Of a stretch of DNA of 64,000 bases, positions 37,401-50,100 are shown piece by piece (the first letter of the stretch is position 1; each line of letters begins with the position of its first letter). Under the pieces are notes generated by a model that saw only the letters and a program-made list of their open reading frames with translations, was not told the DNA's origin and made no database searches. Both the position numbers and the translations under genes were made by a program. The DNA is from Callipepla californica brunnescens (Eukaryota; Chordata; Aves; Galliformes; Odontophoridae): assembly GCA_023055505.1 (NCBI GenBank), contig JALIRH010000002.1:19736937-19800936 (forward strand). The letters are read 5' to 3'.

Positions 37401-40400
37401 AGGATGAAGCAATAAAAGTGGCGTATCGTCCAGTTCAAGGTTACACAAAACATTAAACTCTCTCTTGTTTAGAAGACATTGAAATGTGATATATGAACAC
37501 AAAAGAAGCAATGTCTTCAAATCTTAAAACGATTAGCAGCTTTGCTCTGTAGGGATTTAGGGGAGGAGATGGACTCCACCCTGAGGAAGATAAAAGGCCT
37601 CAGTTTTCTCAGCTGGAAGGAGTGATTCATTTTAGGTGGAAGTGGTATGCATACGATATTCCTCATGTGGTAAATTAACTGTTTCCATTAGGAAGGTTCC
37701 TAGCATATGGAATTGCTCTATTTTCTTCTGCTCTGCAGGGAAAATTATGCCACGAGAACAGTGCTTTTTTGCTAATCCCAAGTCTGCTTGAAAATAGGCA
37801 GTGCTGATGGCTGTTGACAAACTCTTCTTGAATACTCAGTAATTTCATCCGTGTTTCATTGGTTCCCTGCTTTTTTAGTGAAGGAATAACAGGACAAGCT
37901 TAGATCTGAAACTTAACGGGGACCATGAGCAACTTGCTTTATATTCTGCTGTGTTTTTATAGTCTGACCTAATGTAAACTCAGTCTTTTCAAATTTTGTC
38001 TTCAGCAGAAAGTGCCCTTGCTGTGTGACAGTGGTATTTTAAGCTCTCATCTTTAGCGTCCAGGCTGTCATAAACCCTCCTGTCCTGATACAGTCTGAGC
38101 CTAGTTAGTGGAGGCTCAAGTCAGTGCTCTGCATAGAACAAGTCCAGCAAAACTGTAGTATTTGTGGCTTTGCTGTTTCTTTAGCATATGGGCTGCTGCG
38201 GGGAAAGCTTCCTGCTGTTCTTAAGAGCAGAATGGGAATGTAAGTGCAAATCCTAATCTTCTTCTTGTTCTGAATTTATTCTTGTATTTCCAGGCACCTT
38301 ATCTTGTAATCAGACCTGTCACTTCTGAGTCAGTTGTGAAATGGCTATTATGCCACTGAATGTTTTTTGTAGGGTTTTAGACTGGATATGTATTTGGGTT
38401 GTTTTTTTCCAGTGTGACTGTACATGCTATACATAGCTTATTTGAACTTGAATTACGATCTTCCGATGTGCTTTGATTAGGAAATGGTGGAAAAAAAAGA
38501 AGTAGGAAACAGAAACGTGGTGGTTTCTTGATTGTCAAGCCATTAGAAACCAGTGATGCTTTTGCATACAGAGCACCTGCTTTGCTGTAGCCAAGGAATA
38601 AAGCTGGAGACAAACTTCAGAAATAAACAAGTAAGGTTTTACTTAAAAAACAAACAAGCGAAACAACAACAGAAAACCCTATATCTAGAATAAGCTGTGA
38701 GCATTTTGTAACATAGCTTTTATAGCATTCAGTACTCACAGTGTGCTTCCCAGTAGTACTGGGTTTCCCTTTTTTGTCCCTTGTTGCCCTGTACTTGTGC
38801 TTTTTATGCCTTCCTTCAAGCATTTCTGTGAAAGGCCCACAAATGGCAAAGAATTTTCCTCCTTTAGGGCTGAAAGAACATGTCTTGTTAGTTTCTTGAA
38901 AAACATTCTCCCCCCCAAAAAAAAATATTGTCATCTTCTCTGAACTTCTGGCGAAGACTTCTGTCACATCTTCCCCAAACTGTCTGTACAGGAGCTATAA
39001 AGGAGAACAGGAGAAGCTGCAGCCTTCACAGTGAGGAAAGCCTTGGGTACAAAGCTGCTCATAGTCAGACAGCTGAAGCCTGTACTTGTTCCACCAAGTA
39101 ATGATGATTTCATTAGTCTTTAGTTATTGATATCAGTTTCTGCTCCTAATTCAGGCATCAAGCTATGCTAATTAAGTGGCATTTATTCTGCAGGGACCAA
39201 GCACATGTCTTTACAGATGACTGTCCCCATAAAGAGTCATGAAGGAGAACGTTTTCATGAAGATGGGAATCCAGAGTAATTTGGAGTATTACTGCAACCA
39301 GTAATTCTTTTACAAACCAAAAGGCATTTTCTTTTTCGAGTGGATGCTAATCCTTATATCCCATGACCACAATCAATGCAGCTGTGGCACACACTGGGAT
39401 ATCTTTTGTGGTTAACTGTAAATAGCGACTCTGTATCTATGGTTTATTTTTACCATGGTGTACTATATTAAGAAAAATAGCAAATGTGTGTCTATCTATA
39501 GCCTGTAACTAAGCCTGCGAGATGAACGGTCACTCAACAGGAAAATCTTTGCCTAATCAACAAGTGTCTGCAGGTCTAGAAGGAATACTTCAGACAGTAA
39601 TATGATATGTAACAGGTAGTGAGAGGAACAGCAGCAGTATTCTGTTATTACAGATCTTAAGAACTTTGTGAGTCACACTGGTTTTGACAGAGCAGATACG
39701 GGTGGCAGAATCTGTACCTCTGTGTCCTGGCTGTTTGTTTATCTTCCACCTTTCCTTTGCCAGACCAGCAAAAAGTCAACTTCCTTTTATGCAGCTATTA
39801 AGTTATGAGGAAAAGAGATCAAATACAGTTGTTTACTCCCAACCTTCAAAAAAGTCCTGTTTCCAAAAAAAAAAAAAAAAAAAAAAAAGTAAATTTTTGT
39901 CCAAACTTGAGAATGTGCTGTTCTTTTATATTTTATTTTTAACTATTTTATGACTGATAGGGTTAGGAAAGTATAGGCCAAATTCTTAGATAAGCCTTCA
40001 AGGTTACCTCTCATTATGCATGATAGGTGGGAAAAAAAAAACAACAAACAGGCAGAAGTCAGTTTTTCTTATCTTCTGTATAAACAAGCTGGTATTTCAT
40101 TCAAGGCCTTTTCCTTAACTTTCAGCATACCAGATTACTATCAGGCAATCACCCTGAGAGACATGCAAACATATTGTTGTTGACTGTCTACTGAATTTAC
40201 GAATCTGTTTCCTAAGGAAACAAGGCTCCTACATTTGTTCTATCCATGTGCTTGCCTGCTGAACCTTTCCTTTATTAATCCTTTACTTTTTTCCTTTATT
40301 ATCCCTTTGTAGAAATTTGTGACTTAGGAATCATATTAATCATATTAATCACACTGGATGAAAAGCTGGAGGTCTGTAATGAATTGAGTTCCCACCTGTA

Positions 40401-43400
40401 TCAAAACCCACAGGTGATGGATAAAGGAGGGAATGCCCTATTTGCAAGGCTGTTTGTCTCGGTAGGGGAAATGTTGTGCTTGGCTGTTGGAAGCGTGACC
40501 AAGCTGTGGCACAGCCCGCCAGCCTTTGGCTGCATGCTGAGCACAGAGCTGTGATCCAGCCTTGTAATTGCAGAGTGGGCCATTGGACGTGTGGAGGGCT
40601 TGGAAGCAGCATCAGGCTGGAGCATGCATCAGATACCATGAGTTTTGGTGTGCAAAGGTGGCTGGAGTCATTGCAGAATGACGGAAAGGTGGTGAAAGGG
40701 CAGAAAGTGTGTGGAGAAGGAAGCTGGGCTGTGAACTGCACTGTGGATGTGAGGAAGGGCTAGGGATATGTTGCTTTGAAGAGGATAAGGTGTTTATGAC
40801 ACAGATCAGTAGGAAAACATGCACTATTGTTATTTTTTTCCCCAGGAGTACTGTTTATTAGCTAAAATGCATATTACTTAAATAAGCCTGATCTAATACC
40901 TTCTGAAGTGAATGCTTCTTTTATTTGCAATCAAAGGAACCAGATAAGGTCCCTACTATAACATACAGAATTTATTTGCATGATATTTACGAACAGGACT
41001 TTGAAGTAGATATTTGGAATTTAAATCTTACTATTAGTAATACCTGTTAGAGACTCAGATGTGAGCTTGTCAGGTAACTTTTTGTCCTCAGACATATTGT
41101 GGATTCTGCACAGCTGAGGCAGGACTGTCATCTTGCAGCTTGTTGGGTCATATATAGCTTGGACACTGTATTAGTTTGTGATTAAGCAGACTTAATACTT
41201 GTCGATGCTGTCAGGATTCCTGATTCTATTGCAGTATGAGTCATTATAATATAAATTATTTTATTTGTTTACAAAATTAGATTTTAATGTAAAATAGTTT
41301 TAGTACTCAAAAACTAAGTATGGTCTTAATTCATCCTTTGGTCTACAGAATTGATGCTGATGCTAATTCTGCAGAGAATGGAGTCCTAATGCACGCTGGT
41401 AGATTGTGGAGGTGGATGAAATACTTCAGAAAAACCTCAGTTTTATCCTGTATTTTTAAGACTGGGCTACATTAAATATTTTCTTAGTCACCTACTTTCT
41501 TAGTAGGGTCATGTAGTTCCACTCTTGAAAGAAATCATGGGAATGCTCCGGTAGATTGCCTGCAACTTCCTCATCTCCATGTTGTCTAGACACCAGCAAC
41601 CTCATCATATATTCATGCCTCCAGAACATCTAGACTTCCCTTTACTGGAAAGCCTGAATTAGGCAGTAGGAACAGAGGGAGTCTGTTTTCCCTTTCAAAA
41701 TTCCTTCTTTGCTGGTGGCTAGGTACAATGTTGTAATGAATACCAAGTCAGTGTCATGTTTCACTGCAAGGTTCCCAAATTCATGTTGCAGGGAAGAGGT
41801 GAGATGATGTTATTTATTCTAGTCATATAGGAATAAAAATACCACATGAAAGGAGAAGAGATTAAATAAAGTGATCCTGAAGAACTCTATGGCATATATA
41901 CTATCTTCCTATTGCTATTTTATTTTCAGCATAAATGTACTTAGAAAGCATTCTGGTAGTTGAGTAAAGCATGACTGAAACTTCTGTGAGTGAAAAAGGC
42001 ATGGAATTTGTCTGTATTTTTTGGCATTGCTCATCTCACTAGGTTATAACACTGGGTTACCTAATGTTTTCTGTTTCAGACATCTTGGGTTATTTCAGAC
42101 TCCTTATTCTTCATTGGTAGAAGTGGAGGATTCTCCTGTACCTTTCATTCTCAATTACCTAATGATATTTTGGGCAAGAGGGGTTTGTGATATTAAATCA
42201 CTCTGAATGAGGGCAGCTAACATCTAAATTCTAGATTTAGTTTTCTTTAGCTTTGATCTCTCCAACTGTTTAATGGGGGAGGAAGGAGAGGCAGATTAGG
42301 CTGTTTAACCAAACTTCTTTCCAGGGAAAGTGAAATTTGTGTGAATTCAGAGATGGAACACTTTTTTCTTTCTCAGTGTTAGAGGTAAAATGTAGTACCT
42401 GTAGTTTCTTTTTAAGACTGCTTTTCCTTGCTGGAATGTATAGCTTATCTCAGCTGTGGCTTGAGATGAGGAGCTGGAAAAAAACAAACAAATAATAAAG
42501 CTTCCTTCTGAAATAACCTGAAAAGTATCGTCTTCAAGACCCGCGTTAAAAAATGTGGATGGATAGCCTTCGCACTCCAGCTGTGTCACAGCCAAATAGG
42601 GATATCAGGCTGCTCTTTGCTCAGTGAAATTGGTGAAGTCTAAGTAATAATGATTGGCCAGTGTGTCAGCCAAAACAAAGTTGAAAAATAGCCACACGGC
42701 ATCTTCTACCTCACTGTTCCTGAAAGGGAGTCTGGAAGTATTGCAGGGTTCCTCTCCACCACTATCTAATGCACAGTGTCTGAGGTGTCTGCTGGCTCCT
42801 TCTTGTGGGTGCAGGTTTTATTTTTATTTATTTCTTTATTTGGCACCTCCTATAATGTTTTCTGTGGTATGAAAAAATCTGGCAGTATTGCTCTGGCTTG
42901 AGGGATAATACTTGAAGAGCTCTGTGTTGATCTGCTGCGCAAAGAAAGATGTCCTACTCCATTTTTTCCATGATTCAGAAAAAGAAAGAAAACCAAAAGG
43001 TCATATGCTCGTACGTGATTTGTTAAACAGGTTCATTCAATATTGCCATTGTGCATTTAGTCTGACCACAGTGAGTCAACTCGTCTGGAATTGACTTGGG
43101 TAGTAGACAACTTTTACAAGAGTGGGACTTCATTCATTCAGAATTTCCTTGCTAATGCCCATCAGGGAAATCAAATTAGGTGTGGAGTGTGGATTTTATT
43201 TTCTTAATGTTTTGAGTGCTCTTGTGCACCTAAAACCAGCTTAAAGTGGAACGCGGGCATCTCTGGGTCTTTATGGACCTTAGCCAAGTGCTTTACTACC
43301 CCTCACATCCATTAGTTATAGGCAAATAAACCTGCTTCCAGGAAAGCTGCAGCATTTAACTGCTGCCGTGTTGACTTGGCTGGCTCAACCTGGATGCACC

Positions 43401-43429
43401 GTCAGTCAGCGTCGTTCTTTGCTACACGA
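34441..43429. other. OSR2-STK3 intergenic DNA, right part
   Basis: No coding exon or RNA gene was recognised. Frames are short (the longest 130 codons). An A24 tract is listed separately. A plus-strand frame at 35039-35362 ends next to a GTAAGG donor-like site but has no recognisable product. Confidence 0.5.
39865..39888. repeat. Poly(A) tract (A24)
   Basis: This is an uninterrupted run of 24 A. Confidence 0.93.
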
Positions 43430-43703
43430 ACAGAGCGAAGCTGGAAGCCGCAGCGTGGAGAAACGGCAGCTAGCTGCCACACGGTGCCCAGCAGCCTACG
43501 AGCTGCCGCTTGAGTAATTCCGTGCCGGCTTCCTCTGGCTTTGCAGGGTGAGCTGTGTGCTTTGGCACCGAGCACAGCCTCCCGCCAACCGTCAGTCCCT
43601 CTGCCGTGCCTAACCGCGGCCTTCCTCGGCCCCGAGCTCTGCCTGAGCAAGGAGAGGGGCGGCAGCGCCCCGTCGGGCCGGGAAGGGCGAGTCGCTCGGC
43701 GGG

Positions 43704-43722
43704 ACTACACCTCCCGGCGTGC
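43704..43722 (+). promoter_or_regulatory. ZNF143 (SBS-type) binding motif
   Basis: The sequence ACTACACCTCCCGGCGTGC is a close match to the long vertebrate promoter motif ACTACAATTCCCAGMATGC bound by ZNF143/ZNF76. It lies about 375 bp upstream of the STK3 start codon in the CpG island, a typical location for this motif in TATA-less housekeeping promoters. Binding itself is inferred. Confidence 0.6.
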
Positions 43723-43889
43723 CCCGGGGGGACGCGGCGGCGCGGGCACACCGGAAGCTCGGCGCCTCCGCCGCTCGCAATGCCGCCTCCATTTTTTCCC
43801 TCCCTCCCTCCCTCCGCGACGCGTGGGTGGGGCCACTCTGAGCGACTCCTCCGCCGGCCAACCAGCGCTCGAGACGGCCGCGCTTGTAA

Positions 43890-43894
43890 CCAAT
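43890..43894 (+). promoter_or_regulatory. CCAAT box (NF-Y type)
   Basis: AACCAATGAGCGC matches the NF-Y consensus (RRCCAATSR). It sits about 185 bp upstream of the STK3 ATG in the CpG island, a usual distance once a 5' UTR of about 100 bp is allowed for. Confidence 0.5.
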
Positions 43895-44077
43895 GAGCGC
43901 CGCGAAGGGGCGGCCCTGAGGCAGGCAGCGGTCGCCTGAGTGGCCGGCGACGTTCGCGGCCGAGGGAGGGCGCGAGCCGCGCTTAAAGGGCCAGCTGCGC
44001 GCGCAGGAAAAGTTGCGAGGAGTTGGGCGGGCGCCGGCCCGGTGCTGCCCAGACGGCGGCCGGGGGACGGCGGCGGC

Positions 44078-44100
44078 ATGGAGCAGGCAGCGCCCAAGAG
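44078..44100 (+). CDS. STK3: STK3 coding exon 1 (MEQAAPK plus two bases of S8)
   Basis: ATGGAGCAGGCAGCGCCCAAGAG is followed by a GTAACG donor. The start context GGCGGCATGG is a strong Kozak match, and the position in a CpG island fits a first exon. The peptide aligns with the mammalian start MEQPPAPKS with one residue missing. The exon is only 23 nt of coding sequence and would not be found as an ORF. Confidence 0.92.
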
Positions 44101-47100
44101 GTAACGGTCGCTCGGAACCGTTCTGCGGCCCCTTCCCCTCCCGGAAGCCAGCGCGGCGGGGAAAGGCCTCGTGGGGCCGGCGGGGGTCGGGCTGCGGGCG
44201 GGCTGAGCGGGCTGTGCCGAGGTGGGCCCGCGGCGGCTTTTCTGAAGGACATACTTGAATTTTCATTTTTACTATTTTATCATTATAATTCCCCCCCGTT
44301 TTTAACCTTTTGTGTGCGAAGTGGGACGCGAAGGCAGCAGCATTCGCTGTAAACACGCCGCTGTCATTTGAACGCGTGAAATACCTATCCGTGTGGGTGC
44401 GTTAGGTGGGAGCAGCCTGCTCCTGCTGCACTCGTGTGCCGGACGCGGCAGGGCTGCGCGGCGGGCCGGCCGCACGTAGTTTACATAGATACTCGCTGTG
44501 TCGGAGCTCCAAGTGTTTGACTTCCTGTTAATTTGTATCGTGGACTTACTATTTTTTTTTCTTCTGCCGCAAGATAATAAACCTTTTTTTCCCCCCCCCC
44601 TTAAACACAGTTGTTTATATTCAAAGCCTTTGAAATTCCTTGTGAAAACTTCCCCTGGGATGACAGGGCTCCTGAAGAGTGCTGTCACAAACCTGTGTCC
44701 TTCTTTCTCCAATAGTATGTCAAGTAACAGTGTTGGCTACTGAAAGCCTTAAAAAAGAGCCAAGTAGCAGTTGTTCTGCTGAATGCCTTCATCATGCTCC
44801 CAGTTCCCAAACAAAAGGTTGCCTGGCTTTCATAGAAGCTACACTGCACTCAACATGAGGCTCAGTTTTGGCTTTCTGTTGATTGAATGTGTGAGAAGAA
44901 GCACTCTAGCTATTACTTAGGTCTGATGATAAGCTTTATGATGTTTGACATTGTTTTGCGATGAAGTCCCTTGTCCGGAGCTGGACATCTTGGCCCTGGT
45001 GCATTTCTGTGATGCACAAGAAAGAAACTTGTAAGACAGTCTTTAACGTTGTTCCCACAAACGTGTTGTCATCTTTTTTATTTCCTTACTTAGAAGAGAA
45101 GTCTTCAGCAGACTTCTTTGTTTCAAGTTTATCTGACACTTCAGGGTACGCAATGGAGGAAGGACAGGCCTGCAGTGTGGTTTCAAATTAACAGTGCTCT
45201 GTACCTTGAATACAGGGAATAGGAGAGGCACCAGTAAGGATTTGGGAGGAGAAATGGGAGTATCTGAGGAGTAATCAATATGACAGGCACCAGTGCAAAG
45301 CTTGGGATCTGGTGGCGTCAAAGGAGTGAAAATAAAACTTGAAGATAGCGTAACCTACAGCATGGTTCTTCATTTGGTTTTGTTTTGAAGATCTTGTTTT
45401 GCTCTAGCTTTATTACCTAGCTGTAAGCTTGTGGCTAGACTAATTGCTGTTGGAGAGCTGTTTGAATCCTTAGTTTGAATCAGGAAGAACTAGAAAATAT
45501 GATGGGAGCTTAGTGGATTTGTTTCTTTAATGAGAAGGAAAAATTGACCTGAACACATCATCAAGTCCAACCCCCTGCTAAAGCACTCTCTCTGTAATAG
45601 GTCACACAGGTAGGTTTCCAGGCAGGTTCTGAATGTCTCTAAAAAAGGAGACTCCACAGCCTCTCTGGGCAACCTGTTCCAGTGCTCTGTTACACTCTCT
45701 GTAAAGAATTTCTTCCACGTGTTTGAATGGAACTTCCTATGTTGAAACGTTAGGCCATTGTTCCTTGTCCGATCATTATATATCACTGAGAAGTGCCTGG
45801 CCACTGGGAGCACTGAGAGGAACCTGTTGCATGATATGTGTTGTGTGAGATGTTTGTCTGACGGTAGCAAGAAATATACCCGTACTTCAGAGCTGCACAG
45901 GTGTCTTAAAAACTCAGTGTTTTTTTGCAGGTGAAGGACACTTTTATTCCCATTTTCTCTGTAAAGGAACGCATGAAAATTCTCTGTAGAGGTTTGCAAA
46001 TCTCTAAAGCAGCCCTTCAGAAGCAGCAGGGATGGTGCCTCAGTGACAGCCCAGGTTTTGTAGCTTTCACAGGGAAATGATATCAAACTTGTATCTGTTT
46101 CAGATATGCTTTGTAGCGTTTTATTACTTCTGAAGTGAATGCTCTTCCTGTAGACAGTTATAAGAAGTGATTGACAGTTGTTTCAGCTGCAGAGTCTGCC
46201 TTTGAGTTGTTTATAATTTGTCCCTGCTATTATCATTGCATTTTTCTGTTTATATTGACATGCTTATGCAACAGGAAATAACTTGCATACTGAGAAAGGA
46301 GAGACTCAATTCTGTCAAATACAAAGCTTTTAATCTTGTTTATCTCCTGCCCACTGCTGCCAAGTAAAAGGCCTTGTAGCAGTCATGGAGAGCGGTAATT
46401 AAGCCTTTCTAGTAATTTCTCTTAACTCAGGCAGTCTAAATTTCACTGAAATACAACCACGTTTTGTGGGAAGCCTGTTTTTAAAATCTGTGGAAAAATA
46501 TGTAGTTACTAACATTCACGTGGAGGGATGTGCAAGTTCGTATGGATGGTGAGTTTGACCTCTTAAGACAAATGTGTGAATTTGCTTGGGTTTTATTGGT
46601 AGAAACCTAAATGGAAGTACACAGTGTGACAAGGTAAACTCCCCTCAACTTGCTTCTTTTTGTTGGAACAGTGTAAAGCAACGTTAATATCTCAAGACTT
46701 CCATGTGCTGTTCTTTTTGAATGTTTCAGCGTGATAGTTCTGCAAAATGAACCACATATTCATGTTTCTTGGAGTAGGTCTCCAGTTTTCCGTAGCTCAT
46801 GATGGTAATTGACATTGTTTATATCTCTAGCCCTTTCTTCTTGTATTCTACCTGGTGCTTTACGTCCGTGCCAGCTTCCATCTTCCTCCATGCTCCTCCT
46901 TAAGTTTTCAGAAGCGCTCTCTGTGGAGGCCCTTTCAGGCTATATCATATGCTGCTGTTTAATATTTCCTATGTCTAGAAGGTCAGTAGAATTCCCAGCT
47001 TTTAAGCAGTTGCAGCCATTAAGGTCTTTCTGTAGTTCAGAGAACTGCCCTGTTAATACAGCTGCCTGAAAACCAGTCTGAGTGTGTGTGCTCATGTGGT

Positions 47101-50100
47101 ATCTTTGTGAAGCACTGTGAAGTACTTGGAGCAGCGTATTTAGTGATAAAGTTCCTGAGATTAACATGTCTTTCCACCCCTAAGTGGGTTTAGTGTATTT
47201 AGCTGTGCTAGTGTTCAGTTTTGGGACCAGCAGTCTCATTTTGAGTGTCTCCAAAAGCCGAAGAGCTTTTCCAGTAACCTCAATTCTCTTTCATGAGGCA
47301 GAATTGATAAAACGAATGTAATCTAAAAGTGGGAAATTCTAAGATCTCTTCAGAATGTGCTTCAGAATGCATACCCTCCTGCCCTTTTCTTATTTTTAGA
47401 AAGTGCTGTTCTTTGGAGCAGACGGAAGTGTTTTCTTCTGCATTTTTGGGAAAGGTCACTGTGTGTATTTTTTCTTACTACTCAAAACTGCAGTCTCTGC
47501 ATTGTGTCTTTTGTTGTGCAGCTCTTCACTCAGGTAACAGGCTCAGAAATGATCATGGCTTTCGTTTTTTGAGGCTCTGCTGACATCATAAACATGCTGT
47601 GTATGCTTTCCATTGGTGGCAAGCAAGGAATGACTGCAGTAAATTTTTTTTCTGTTAGCACAGCCTTTAAAGATACAAGTTACCTGGACAGAGCTGGGGA
47701 CAAGGGGGAATGAGTTTGAAACAAAAGAATCAAAATGAGTGAATTATGTATTTAATATTTGCCTGCAGGGTCTTCTCCCCCTCTGCTTTATTTATTTGTT
47801 CTTTTACTGACTTCATGCTATCCTGCAAGACTTCATTCTGTCTTTCTGCTTTCTGGTCTCATAACAAGCAGAGAGAAGGCAAAAAAGATAGCATAGCAGT
47901 GAGTTCCTGTGTTTGATTTGTAGCCTGCTTTTGCAGACATTCTTTAGCTGCTCTCATCTGATTTTTCAGCTGTTTTTTTTTCTGTATTCCTGAGTTCTGC
48001 TTTACCTTCACAGCAGAGATTTTTATTCTCCCTTTCATCACATGCTTTCCACTTCCTGCCTGTTCATTGTAGCTAACTGCATGGGCTTTCCTGCGGTTGA
48101 GACACCTTGCTTTACCAAGATCACGGGTACTTCTTGCACTCGTATCACTGCTACATCTGTTGGAGTTGTTTGCAGTGTGAGTCTGTGTGTAGCACATGCA
48201 TGCAGTTTGCTTTCCTTGTTTAATACCAGTCTGTTGAACTGTGCACTTATCCACATTAATTCTGTTGTGTTTACATAGAGGGTTGGCACTAACATGTCCC
48301 TTTTGACTTGGGAATGACTTGATCAACCACTTTGTTTACTGATTTATTCTTAGTTCTGTGAATCACAGAAATATATCTTTTAATATGGAGCAGTTTCTTT
48401 TGAATGCTGGTCTTTTTATGTTAGACTTGACTATCTTTTCTGTTTGTGCTCTTTCCTTCCCCTGTTTTATATTCAGTTCCAGGAGAGTGTCACAGGATAA
48501 CATATTTTCCGTGAGGTCTCAATGATCTGCAGTGCTTCAAAGCTTCCCTCCCTGCTGTTTTCCCCTTCTGTGTATGGAATACGTTGGCTATATCTACCAC
48601 TACAGTACTAGCTCTTCTTCAGATCGTCTCCTGCTTTAATAGTACCCTTGGCCACTGTATAGAGTTAACTTGTTACTTCAGCCTTGTAGAAGAATTCCCT
48701 GTAAGTTTTAGGGTGACAGATTTACATGTTGCAGCAGCTCAGTCTCACTGTGGTGTCTGGGTGGTTATGTTTTCCTGCACTGTGTTCAGTGTCAGCTTTG
48801 CCAAAGGCTTGCAGCTAGCTTCTGTTCCTAGACCTGTGAGGCAGCTGGGGTCTGGGGAAAGACTGGGATAGGTTGTAAGGACGAAGGATAAGTGGTGAGA
48901 GCAGGTTGGCGATGCTGGGAGAGGTGACAGTGCGATGCAGAGTGTTTTGCAACAATGAAGGAAGACTGGAGGGGAAAAAAATTGCAGTGGTGTGTAATTA
49001 GAGATTTTGTTGCACATATCCCTATGTATATGCACAAAGGTGGGAAAGGACTGCACCAACAACTCTTCTAAGAGTTCCTGACTCTTGGAAATGCAGTCTT
49101 TTGCTACCATATGTGTAGTTGCGGTGTTACTGTGCTTCTGGAGTCATCCTGGCTCTGGGTTCAGTGTTCAGCTTGATGTAATTCACTGGTTGACAGATGA
49201 CATAGTTTAATAACTGGCAACTTCAGGTGGGTGAAGGGTTGGCTCATACTGTCACAGGTAATGATGTGGGATACTTCTCTCAGTAATGACTGTGTGTTTG
49301 CTGGCTGCTTTTTGATTAAAGGTTTGCTTAGGTGTGTTCTTTGGCTGTTTCTGCTTTAGCAAGGGGAATGGATTAGACAGTAAATTTCATGCTGTGCTGC
49401 TTTGAGTTGAGCAAACGTTAGGGAGAAAGTGGTAATGACAAAAATGGACAACGCAACAATATATTTTGTCCATGCCGTAAAATGGTTGATAGAATTCTGT
49501 TACTGTATTCTAATTGGTCATTTTATTTTCACTGCAGTTCGTTTTTCCTCATAATCCTTTTCTTCTCTCTGCTTACTTGTGTGAAAATTTGCTTCGAGTC
49601 CTGTGCTTCTCTCCCACAGGAAATAAACTAACTTGGTCTTTTTTTCTAGCAAACTGAAAAAGCTCAGTGAAGACAGTTTAACTAAGCAGCCTGAAGAGGT
49701 CTTCGACGTTCTGGAGAAACTTGGTGAGGGGTAAGTGCAGCTATTTATGAGGAGATGAGATGAGAGGATGACAGTATATGAAGCACGTGTTAAAATATTA
49801 AGTTACAGAGAGAGTGACTGTAAATGTCTTGAGGAATGCTTCACTAGGCAACTTTTAATAATAAAGCAAATACACACAACAGTAAGCTTCCATGCTTCCC
49901 CAAATCTATTTATGTGCTTTTACTGTCCCTCAGTTATTAAGGCAAAGAGATTTGTGCTTGTATGAAAATGAGATGTGCCTTGGAATACTGAATCTTTGAC
50001 AAGGTGTGGCGTATCTTTGCTGAGGTCCTGGTAGAACTGACATATTCATAGATTCATAGATTCATTAGGTTGGAAAAGACCTACAAGATCATCTAGTCCA

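Larger units (their letters stand above)
43430..44250 (+). promoter_or_regulatory. STK3: STK3 CpG-island promoter
   Basis: This is a compact GC- and CpG-rich island around STK3 coding exon 1. It has no clear TATA box. It contains an ACTACA..TCCC..TGC ZNF143-type motif at 43704-43722, a CCAAT box at 43890-43894, a CTCCATTTTT stretch near 43788-43797 that resembles a YY1 site, and a pyrimidine CCCT(CCCT) run near 43797-43815. The transcription start is probably in 43.9-44.05 kb, between the CCAAT box and the ATG at 44078; the exact start is not visible. Confidence 0.75.
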
